Source: Oligoflexia bacterium | GTDB taxonomy: Bacteria; Bdellovibrionota; Bacteriovoracia; Bacteriovoracales; Bacteriovoracaceae | Direction: 5' to 3' | DNA length: 64,000 nt | NCBI GenBank assembly: GCA_015231955.1 | Contig: JADGAN010000005.1 | Coordinates: forward strand, 1-64,000 | Program-made: the position numbers and the translations under genes | Shown here: in pieces, positions 43,398 through 50,259 of the stretch | How positions within the stretch are numbered: position 1 is the first letter of the stretch | How the letters are laid out: each line of letters starts with the position of its first letter | Notes under the pieces: generated by a model | The model's database searches: none | What the model was told of the DNA's origin: nothing | What the model saw: the letters and a program-made list of their open reading frames with translations, nothing else

Positions 43398-44051
43398 TTA
43401 ATCGTTTTTTGTCATCCAGCCACGAACTTTGCCACGTTCAAAGAAAATATACCTTGGTTCCCCTGAGTTATAAAAAAGCCAACGCTCATTCTCAAACGAT
43501 GGATCTCCAGCAGTATCAATGCGAATTGGCCGTCCCCAACTCTGCATCACTGCATTCTTCGACATTCCTACTAAAATTTCTTGATTTTTGATTGCACTCT
43601 CCTCTTTCATAGATATTGCATTTCGCTCCACCTCAATTCCACGACTAGCAAGGTACTCATTCCTCTCTGCAACCCCCTCCATCCTTAAGAGAAAAATCCT
43701 CTCGGAAATGGTAGGAAATTTTTCTGCATAAGTAATGTAATGCTGATACTCCGATTCTGGAAGCTTCTCCTCAAGATATTTAAGCTCCTCCATCAGCATC
43801 TCTTGCCTTAAATTTTCTTTCTCTTGTTTGCTCGTAAGTGGTGTTCGCTCCTGAATAGTCTCTTTATCTCTCCCCACCTCTTTGGTAGGATCCCCATTCA
43901 CCACCGAAAAGTCCTCTCCTGCCACAAAAAAACCATCACTATCTTTATCCATCTGCTCCGTATGAGTACGATCGGGGTACAAGAGTGAACATCCCGAAAA
44001 CAGCAGACAGCAAACCACTCCTATTGTTGACTTTTTTACTCCATTCTTCAT
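43398..44051 (-). CDS. BamE/SmpA-like lipoprotein
   Basis: About 217 residues from ATG 44051 (AAAGGAGG 10 bases upstream). Lipobox LLFSGCSLL. The C-terminal about 60 residues resemble the BamE/SmpA/OmlA fold: ILVGMSKNAVMQSWGRP followed by WLFYN and YIFFERGKVRGW, where GM...A...GxP and V.GW are the hallmarks. The middle is a charged helical spacer. BamE-like domains occur in many outer-membrane lipoproteins, so a role in beta-barrel assembly is possible but not shown. Confidence 0.8.
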   Translation of the reverse strand: MKNGVKKSTIGVVCCLLFSGCSLLYPDRTHTEQMDKDSDGFFVAGEDFSVVNGDPTKEVGRDKETIQERTPLTSKQEKENLRQEMLMEELKYLEEKLPESEYQHYITYAEKFPTISERIFLLRMEGVAERNEYLASRGIEVERNAISMKEESAIKNQEILVGMSKNAVMQSWGRPIRIDTAGDPSFENERWLFYNSGEPRYIFFERGKVRGWMTKND

Positions 44052-44241
44052 GACCTCATTGCCTCCTTTCAAAGGATCAAACCGTTTCGATCAGACCATT
44101 GCTTAGACCACCAATCGTCACCTCTTTCACTCGACATTAACCAAAGGGGAGCAAAAGCTCTTTTTGTACTTTTTTTCCCATTACAAAAATTTGTATTTTT
44201 CCGATAGGCAAAAAGAGTAATACAAGCAGGAGACAAGATTT

Positions 44242-45102
44242 TTGAGTATCTTAGACAAAATAGGTGGTCTAATTAGCAAGCTAGAAGCAAGTCTTAATAA
44301 AGTCATTCTCTCCTGCTGGAACACCTGTAGCACTAAGCTAAAAAAAAGCACACCTAAACCGCTTGCTCTCATTGCAAGAAAAGTCGATGCCACTCTTATC
44401 GCTATTCGCTTTAAACGTGACCGCCTTACAAAAAAAATACAGGAAAAATCGCAAAACCTTCTCACTAAAACCAAAAATATCATTATTCCTAAGGCCATTG
44501 AACTTTCCAAAGAGTGTATCCATTACCTGAACTACAACAACCTCTTAAAACTGAAAACTCGTCTTTCCCTTGCAACCAAGAAAAAAATTCGCAATACACT
44601 CACCGCCATCAAAAATAGTATTCTCAAACACCCCATTATCACCCTACTCATTATCGCCCTTTCCATTGGTAGTTCAACCCTCTGGTACCTCGAATGGGAA
44701 AAAATCAGCAAGATCAAACGTGCAAAGCGAGAACTCGCCATGTATCGAGAACTCACCACGCTGCCTGATTACCATCACAAAGAGCTAAAAACGACCATGC
44801 TTATTCGTATCGAACTCCCCGTCTACGAAGAGCACAGATTCAATAGCAAAACAGTACAAATTGAATTCGTGGTTGAGACCTCAAACCAAGTGGTCATGCT
44901 TTATATTAAAAATTTCCAATACGCTGTCATCGACCACGTCATCACCAACCTCGCCCCGATGATCCACACGCTCCCCTACGATGATGAAGGCAAAAAAGTA
45001 ATCGCTGACAAGCTACGCACCGAAATTGATATCTTCCTTGAAAAAAAACAAGTCCGTGGCCACATTGACCAAGTCTACATCGACAAAATGATTGAACTTT
45101 AA
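44242..45102 (+). CDS. FliL-like membrane protein
   Basis: 286 residues, starting at TTG 44242 (AGGAGA 8 bases upstream). The N-terminal half is basic and cytoplasmic with a helical Lys/Thr-rich region, then one TM helix (about 132-152, IITLLIIALSIGSSTLWYL) and a periplasmic C-terminal domain that resembles the FliL fold: IRIELPVYEEHRFNSKTVQIEFVVETSNQ and a C-terminal ...FLEKKQVRGHIDQVYIDKMI. FliL stabilises the flagellar stator; here there is no flagellar gene nearby, and the large basic cytoplasmic extension is unusual. Divergent from the BamE-like gene. Confidence 0.65.
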   Translation: MSILDKIGGLISKLEASLNKVILSCWNTCSTKLKKSTPKPLALIARKVDATLIAIRFKRDRLTKKIQEKSQNLLTKTKNIIIPKAIELSKECIHYLNYNNLLKLKTRLSLATKKKIRNTLTAIKNSILKHPIITLLIIALSIGSSTLWYLEWEKISKIKRAKRELAMYRELTTLPDYHHKELKTTMLIRIELPVYEEHRFNSKTVQIEFVVETSNQVVMLYIKNFQYAVIDHVITNLAPMIHTLPYDDEGKKVIADKLRTEIDIFLEKKQVRGHIDQVYIDKMIEL

Positions 45103-45112
45103 TATGTCGTTT

Positions 45113-45229
45113 CTATAGTATCTCGTAAAAGCAGAGGATTTTCGTAATCACCTGTTTGCCAACTTTATAACACAGTCCACTTTTGAAATCGTAAGGAAAG
45201 CTGTCTTCCTCAACACTTTTTATTGACAT
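45113..45229 (-). CDS. Possible 38-residue ORF
   Basis: In the 286-base gap after the FliL-like gene, minus-strand ATG 45229 to TAG 45113 reads MSIKSVEEDSFPYDF ... LCYKVGKQVITKI. The composition is protein-like, but no RBS or homologue is recognised. May be a decayed 3' end. The rest of the gap (45230-45388) is leader for the next gene, with a TATACT near 45329 that could be a -10. Confidence 0.25.
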   Translation of the reverse strand: MSIKSVEEDSFPYDFKSGLCYKVGKQVITKILCFYEIL

Positions 45230-45388
45230 GTACAGCGATAATCCATGGATTTTTTTAATTGCTGAGCTCTATGAACCTATAGGCAGTGCTAAGTGCACTC
45301 TGGCCACTTGGAGATTAAAAAAACAGTTATACTCTCTTTTGGAAAACAAACCCAAGATCACAAATAAGAAATAAGGAGGAAAAACACC

Positions 45389-47290
45389 ATGAAAACAAAA
45401 TTTTTAAGTCTGGCCTTCCAATTATCCCCTCTTCTTTTATTCTCTTCGCTCACTTTTGCAGAAGTCACTGTCTATAAAACATTGGATGAGGCCTATGAGG
45501 TTTTAAGGCCGACCCAATATGGAAGAGGTGGTGGCAACGTCAAAGACATGATGGGAAGATTTATTCAAGAGTGGCTGGTCGAAAAGCATGGATTAAAAGA
45601 GAAGCAACCTATTGAGATTGGCGCAGTCATGGAAAACCTTTCTCAGGGAGAAAATTCCTTTGTGGATTTTATGAATGATAAGCTCTCTAAAGAAAATAGC
45701 GCAATTCCAGTATGGGCCACTCAAGACGAAAACGGAAAGGAGATTTTTTTACAGACTGATGGACATCATCGTACTTCGGCACTGCTTGGTGAGTTTTTGG
45801 TGATCATGAAGCAGGAACGGGTAGAAGATGTTTATGACGGAATAGCAAATTTATTAAGACAAGTCGGCCGTACCGTTATCGATGAGAGCAGTAACAGGCA
45901 AAAGAGCTATGATGAATCATTACATCCAATACGCCTGCGCCTTTTCATTAAGAATAAAGATCACGAAGAAGAGCATGCAAAAGATTTAAAATCAGTCATT
46001 TTAGAAATGGTTAATGCTGGAAAAATTCTTCCCCATCCCAGTCGTTTGCAAGAGTGGAATGAGATCAAACAAAAATTAAGCGGATCAGTTTTCAAGGGAC
46101 AATTTATCTTTGAGAGTACCTTACGAGAAGCTTTATGGGGAAGTGAAGTAAAAGACGCTTCTCAGTCATCAAGAGGGAAAGTGGGGCTTTTACCACGCAC
46201 CTTTGATCAACTGGAAGATGATCCCCGCAGAAGTTTCATGGGGAATTTTATGTTTTTTTCCAATTTAGACAGCAAACATTTGGTTGATTACATTGAGTTT
46301 AGAAAAAATACCGATAGTGATCTTTTTGGACATAAATTAATTGATACGTGCAAAGGAATGGAGCGAATGCTTTCTGACAATAGTAAGGTGATCATCCCAA
46401 GCGAACTGACCAATGAAAATTGGAGAGACGAGCATGTGCGAGCAGCATTTCAATCATGTCTTTTCGATAGTCCAAAGAGTGCAGAACTTTTACAATGGCT
46501 TAAAAAAGTTGCACCTCGAGATAAGAGTAAGGATGGCCTAAATAGAACAGCTCGCATGGTGGATTTGGCCCAGCTCTTCTGGCTTGCCGATAAAAAAAAT
46601 TTTGTCAGTGGTGCTCGCAACCAAAAAATATGTGATGTTTTACAAACAAATCCTGATGCTTTTGACTTCAATACAATGGGGACAGTTAAGCTTAATGATC
46701 CAGTAATTTGTGCAAGCATTGTCTCGGCCATTATGAATGAAAATGACCTTAAACAAACCAAGAGTCTTATTCGTAAATGGGAAGATTCAGTCAAAGAATT
46801 AGGAAACCACGATTGCATCAGTTATATCCCTGAGTTGGATGCACAGCTAGAATCCATTGCTAAGCTCATTACTCATACGGCTGAGCTTTTAGATAAACAG
46901 CATAAGCGAGAGTATAGAATATATCGTCACCAGATGTTGGCCTATTTTCTTCATGCTCATGACATGCTCATCCCAGCAGGCACAAAAATAACCATAAAGA
47001 AAGATAGCGCACAAGGTGACCTTGTTGTTCATGGTGATCATGGATCTGAGCTTTCTCTCAAAAGTTTCATCTTTAAAAATCATAAAACGCTTGCGCCCCT
47101 CTATCAGGCCTATATGGATTTTTTAGTACAGCTAGAACAAGAAAAGGATAACATCTTTCAGCAGATCCAAGAGGGCAGTTCACTTAAATCCCATCGTACC
47201 TTTCCCATCCATAGTTTTGATGAGCAAGCAAAAACACTCCATGAAGTTCTAAAGAGAGAGGCCCAATCTCATTTGGCAACTCCTGATTAG
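45389..47290 (+). CDS. Secreted protein with ParB-like (ParBc_2) domain
   Basis: 633 residues. Sec signal peptide (LSLAFQLSPLLLFSSLTFA). The N-terminal region has the features of the putative ParB-like nuclease family: VYKTLDEAYEVLRPTQYGRGG, the LRPTQ element, and QTDGHHRTSALLGE, the D-G/R-H-H-R core of ParB/sulfiredoxin folds. ParB-type cores bind nucleotide, and several secreted members are known only by sequence. The large C-terminal part (about 200-633) is unrecognised, with four or more Cys. Good RBS (AAGGAGG). Periplasmic or secreted. Function unknown. Confidence 0.75.
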   Translation: MKTKFLSLAFQLSPLLLFSSLTFAEVTVYKTLDEAYEVLRPTQYGRGGGNVKDMMGRFIQEWLVEKHGLKEKQPIEIGAVMENLSQGENSFVDFMNDKLSKENSAIPVWATQDENGKEIFLQTDGHHRTSALLGEFLVIMKQERVEDVYDGIANLLRQVGRTVIDESSNRQKSYDESLHPIRLRLFIKNKDHEEEHAKDLKSVILEMVNAGKILPHPSRLQEWNEIKQKLSGSVFKGQFIFESTLREALWGSEVKDASQSSRGKVGLLPRTFDQLEDDPRRSFMGNFMFFSNLDSKHLVDYIEFRKNTDSDLFGHKLIDTCKGMERMLSDNSKVIIPSELTNENWRDEHVRAAFQSCLFDSPKSAELLQWLKKVAPRDKSKDGLNRTARMVDLAQLFWLADKKNFVSGARNQKICDVLQTNPDAFDFNTMGTVKLNDPVICASIVSAIMNENDLKQTKSLIRKWEDSVKELGNHDCISYIPELDAQLESIAKLITHTAELLDKQHKREYRIYRHQMLAYFLHAHDMLIPAGTKITIKKDSAQGDLVVHGDHGSELSLKSFIFKNHKTLAPLYQAYMDFLVQLEQEKDNIFQQIQEGSSLKSHRTFPIHSFDEQAKTLHEVLKREAQSHLATPD

Positions 47291-47333
47291 AGCAACTCAA
47301 AGCTACAGCTTGAGCAGAGAAAAAAGGGATGCC

Positions 47334-47525
47334 TTATAGTGAAAGACATCGCAATTTGCTCGTTTTACTCTCAAATTTATCACAGAGGATGGGGAGTTCT
47401 TTGTCGATCCCACTATAACTCTTAGAGAATTTCCCGATCATTACGCCATCTTTTTTTTCAAAGAAGGCAATCAGGTCATGAAAACTAACTTGTGAAGAGG
47501 ATAGGACAAGCTGAATAGATAATGA
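47334..47525 (-). pseudogene. In-frame open extension downstream of 47526-47894
   Basis: After the TGA that ends the next gene (47526-47528), the same frame stays open for 63 codons to TAA 47334. The reading (SLSIQLVLSSSQVSFHDL, IAFFEKKDGVMIGKFSKSYS) is protein-like. Either an ancestral longer gene acquired an internal stop, or this is a separate truncated gene. No start codon with an RBS is visible. Confidence 0.35.
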
Positions 47526-47894
47526 TCAACAAGAATAGGGACAATCTTCCTGTGGAAATAAAATATTAAATTCATCCGAATAATAGATCTCTTGAGGCAT
47601 AGGTTGACACTTTTTGATTTTATGCTTGGATTTGGTCATCTTATTTTCTTTGATTATCTTACGTACACTGATGACACGATGTTCATGATCAGGCAGCTCT
47701 GAGACTGCACCGTAAACTTTAACTTTCTGATTTAGATATTTCATTAATTTTGAGGACTCTTTGCCATCTCTGTTTACAATAGGAATATCTTCACCTTCAT
47801 GGGTGTATACTCCAAAGCTCTTAATGCGGTTTTGTTTATCCCAACTGATTGGTGTAATGACTCCTCTAAAGGCCGATATTTCATTCTTTTGCAT
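47526..47894 (-). CDS. Small protein of unknown function
   Basis: 122 residues. The N-terminal about 75 look like a small beta-barrel (FRGVITPISWDKQNRIKSFGV ... VKVYGAVSELPDHEHRVISVRKI), reminiscent of an OB-fold. A basic stretch (NKMTKSKHKIKKC) and a Cys-containing end follow. No signal peptide. The codon frame continues past the stop (see 47334-47525). Divergent from the small heat-shock genes. Confidence 0.65.
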   Translation of the reverse strand: MQKNEISAFRGVITPISWDKQNRIKSFGVYTHEGEDIPIVNRDGKESSKLMKYLNQKVKVYGAVSELPDHEHRVISVRKIIKENKMTKSKHKIKKCQPMPQEIYYSDEFNILFPQEDCPYSC

Positions 47895-48010
47895 AATTCC
47901 CCCTTCTCATCAATAAATATTCATCCTTATATTTTTTAAATTATGTCCTGTTTCATTATCGTCAATTGCCGCAATAAATTTTTTTTAAAAAGCTGCCTAA
48001 AAAAGTCATC

Positions 48011-48038
48011 TTGACAGCGGAAAAAGAGTTCTTACTTT
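48011..48038 (+). promoter_or_regulatory. Possible promoter for the heat-shock pair
   Basis: TTGACA at 48011-48016 with a 16-base spacer to TACTTT, a weak -10 (3 of 6). No sigma-32-like box or CIRCE-type inverted repeat is evident, so the regulation of the heat-shock genes is not clear. Confidence 0.3.
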
Positions 48039-48071
48039 CATAACAGAAGGTTCACTTCAAACAGGAGGCAT

Positions 48072-48485
48072 ATGATGACAATACTAGAACAACTACTTAG
48101 TCTACAAAAAAATCTTGATGATCTATTTGACATGGATGTCTTTCCAGGAACGACTTTTTCCAGAGGGGTATTTCCGGCGATTAACTTATTTGAAAAAGGG
48201 GATATGCTGGTCTTGAAAGCAGAACTTCCTGGGATTGAAAAGTCGGATATCTCAATCGATCTTAAGAATTCCTCTGTTTTATTGTCTGGATCAAGGAATG
48301 AAGTTAACAAAGATCGTAGCAGTTTCCATCGGAAAGAACACAACTATGGACCATTCCGAAGAAAGATTGAACTACCTTTCCAAGTGAATCCAGACAAATG
48401 TTCTGCTTCTCTTGTCGATGGTGTTTTGACAGTGCATTTGGAAAAAGAAGAACGTGCAAAATCGCGTTTGATTTCTATCAAATAA
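48072..48485 (+). CDS. Small heat-shock protein (Hsp20)
   Basis: 137 residues (ATG 48075 may be the true start: AGGAGG is 6 bases before it, only 3 before 48072). Alpha-crystallin domain: INLFEKGDMLVLKAELPGIEKSDISIDLKNSSVLLSG, then YGPFRRKIELPFQVN and ASLVDGVLTVHLEKEE; the A-x-x-x-G-V-L motif is intact, but the C-terminal I-x-I is SRLISIK. An ATP-independent chaperone. Followed 24 bases later by a second Hsp20 gene. Confidence 0.95.
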   Translation: MMTILEQLLSLQKNLDDLFDMDVFPGTTFSRGVFPAINLFEKGDMLVLKAELPGIEKSDISIDLKNSSVLLSGSRNEVNKDRSSFHRKEHNYGPFRRKIELPFQVNPDKCSASLVDGVLTVHLEKEERAKSRLISIK

Positions 48486-48509
48486 GGAAAGAATAAGGAG
48501 GTTGTTTTT

Positions 48510-48905
48510 ATGACAGCAAAAGAATTAGAATTAAAAGATAAAAAGGAACTAGAAACTAAAGGGGAAAAAACCTATTCCTGTAAAGTTTACGTTCCTGATA
48601 CAGATATCTATGAAGACGATAAGGCCATTTTTCTAGACATTGATATTCCCGGAGTAAGCAAAAAAGATGTGACGGTAAAACTGGACAACAACATTTTGAG
48701 TATCGATGCTAAAATTCGACCAGAGGAATACGATGGGCTACAACCTCTCTATGGAGAGTACAATGTTGGGCACTATTTCCGTGAATTCAAAATTGGAGAG
48801 AGAGTAGAACAGGACAAGATCGATGCAAATGTCAATAACGGTGTACTACATCTCACTCTTCACAAACTAGAAAAGGCCCAACCAAGGCAAATTCCCATTA
48901 AATAG
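48510..48905 (+). CDS. Small heat-shock protein (Hsp20)
   Basis: 131 residues. Alpha-crystallin domain: IFLDIDIPGVSKKDVTVKLDNNILSIDAKI, YFREFKIGERVEQDKIDANVNNGVLHLTLHK and the C-terminal QIPIK anchor, which is the classical I-x-I oligomerisation tail. The upstream partner has a different tail, so the two may form mixed oligomers (inference). Strong RBS AAGGAGG. A hairpin follows the stop. Confidence 0.95.
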   Translation: MTAKELELKDKKELETKGEKTYSCKVYVPDTDIYEDDKAIFLDIDIPGVSKKDVTVKLDNNILSIDAKIRPEEYDGLQPLYGEYNVGHYFREFKIGERVEQDKIDANVNNGVLHLTLHKLEKAQPRQIPIK

Positions 48906-48912
48906 ATCATTA

Positions 48913-48935
48913 AGGAGCACCACGTGAGTGCTCCT
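48913..48935 (+). terminator. Hairpin after the Hsp20 pair
   Basis: Perfect 8-base stem aggagcac / gtgctcct with a 7-base loop. No clear T-run follows, so termination may be weak. Confidence 0.45.
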
Positions 48936-48950
48936 AACAAGCAAGGGTAT

Positions 48951-49169
48951 CTAAAGACCTTTTCGAAGTGGCATCCACTGCTTTATTGTTCGACCTTTTC
49001 TTTGGACATTTTCCCATACCTTAAATTCTTCAAGCGCATTAACATCATAAAAATCTTGTGTCTGAGAGGCAGTTAAATTTTTACTTCCAAAGTTATCGAC
49101 AATAAGCAAATCTACTGCATGCACTCGCTTTAAAAGGTAATTCCTTACAACAACAACAGCACCATACGA
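48951..49169 (-). pseudogene. IstB-like remnant
   Basis: In the 800-base gap between the Hsp20 pair and the SET gene, a minus-strand frame is open for 72 codons to TAG 48951. The reading AVDLLIVDNFGSKNLTASQTQDFYDV resembles the Walker B and following helix of IS21-family IstB proteins (DLLIxDDFGL..LT..Q..DLYE), then departs from the family. There is no start and no IstA, so this would be a decayed insertion element. The match is by eye only. Confidence 0.35.
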
Positions 49170-49249
49170 TCAAGAAGCCTTTTCTCGAACAATAAGTAAA
49201 TGAGGTTCAAGACAGTCTTGTTAAATACCGACTACTATTAACGCAAGTT

Positions 49250-49392
49250 CAAATAAAATGTGATGCAACTAAAAAGCAAGACCAATAGAAGCAGTTACCT
49301 CTCCATTTTTTCGCAGGAGATGGTCTGATGCATTTCTGCAGTAGCGAATCAAGCGGCCATTTAAAGTATAGATTAATCCCCAATGATTTTTT
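49250..49392 (-). pseudogene. Duplicated 3' fragment of outer-membrane protein gene
   Basis: About 143 bases match 53012-53154 with only about three substitutions, that is, the last about 38 codons of the outer-membrane protein gene plus 19 bases after its stop. The copy reads WGLIYTLNGRLIRYCRNAS to the final GLAF and stop (49269-49271), then stops matching abruptly at both ends. A recent partial duplication; the two copies flank the SET/kinase pair and intron-like tail in direct orientation. Confidence 0.9.
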
Positions 49393-49615
49393 AGAACAAG
49401 AAAGCTCCTGATAGCTGATCTATGGGCAACTTTTTAGCTTAATGCTACCGTTAGCAATACAATTATTAACTATAACAGTCTATCCGATGGCCGGATACAG
49501 AGTGTGTCCAGCCTTTATCTTCCCATACTTACATCTCCGTACTGAAAGGCGGATTTTACGGCCGGGAGGATAAAAAAACTAAATGACTAAAAAATACATA
49601 GTAAAAGGAAGTGAA

Positions 49616-49644
49616 TTGACGCACACAAAGAAGTGCTGTATATA
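49616..49644 (+). promoter_or_regulatory. Promoter upstream of SET-domain gene
   Basis: TTGACG (49616-49621), 17-base spacer, TATATA (49639-49644). A good vegetative-type promoter 60 bases before ATG 49708. It should drive the SET gene and the coupled kinase gene. Confidence 0.65.
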
Positions 49645-49707
49645 TGCTCCTTAATTTGAAATGCGTCAGAAAGAAAATCAAGCGCCTTGAAACCAAAGGA
49701 TTCCACT

Positions 49708-50259
49708 ATGCCTAAAGTAATAGAAAACGGACATCTCTACTATCCTCGAATATCAGAATTTTTCATTGACCATGCATTAGAATACATCCCAACAAAAAAA
49801 TATTATGGTGTCTTTTCTCGAGAGTTAATCAAGAAAGATCAAACGGTACTCAAGGTATCAGGTCAATGTTATTCAGATATCAGCGATTCCCCACTTTTAA
49901 TGAAATATTCTGTTATTCTTGCTCCCGATTTCTACCTTGGACCAATGGATGCTAATAACATCGAAGCAGATTGGTACCTGAATCACTCATGCAATCCTAA
50001 CCTAAGAAGAGTAGGAGTGCTAATCTATGTTGCAGCAAGGGATATTTCTCCTAAAGAGGAACTCACCATTGATTATAGTCCATTGAATGCAACCCCAGAA
50101 GATGGATTTGCTGAGATGACTTGTCTTTGCAATGATCCTGGATGCAGAAAAATAATTAGTTCTAAAGATTGGACAAAACCTGATCTCGCTAAAAAACTTT
50201 GGATAGAGTGGTCTCCTTTTATTCAAAAGACAATTTTAAAAATGGGGCTTTTAAAATGA
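49708..50259 (+). CDS. SET-domain protein
   Basis: About 183 residues from ATG 49708 (AAAGGA 7 bases upstream; a TTG 7 codons earlier lacks this). SET-domain marks: GVFSRELIKKDQTVLKVSG (SET-N), DWYLNHSCNPNLRR (the NHSCxPN SAM/substrate motif), EELTIDY (the Tyr motif), and the post-SET-like CLCNDPGCRKII with three Cys. In eukaryotes such proteins methylate lysine in histones; bacterial SET proteins are few and methylate, for example, host histones or own chromatin proteins. No signal peptide. Its stop overlaps the ATG of the hybrid kinase, so they are co-expressed (see findings). Confidence 0.88.
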   Translation: MPKVIENGHLYYPRISEFFIDHALEYIPTKKYYGVFSRELIKKDQTVLKVSGQCYSDISDSPLLMKYSVILAPDFYLGPMDANNIEADWYLNHSCNPNLRRVGVLIYVAARDISPKEELTIDYSPLNATPEDGFAEMTCLCNDPGCRKIISSKDWTKPDLAKKLWIEWSPFIQKTILKMGLLK

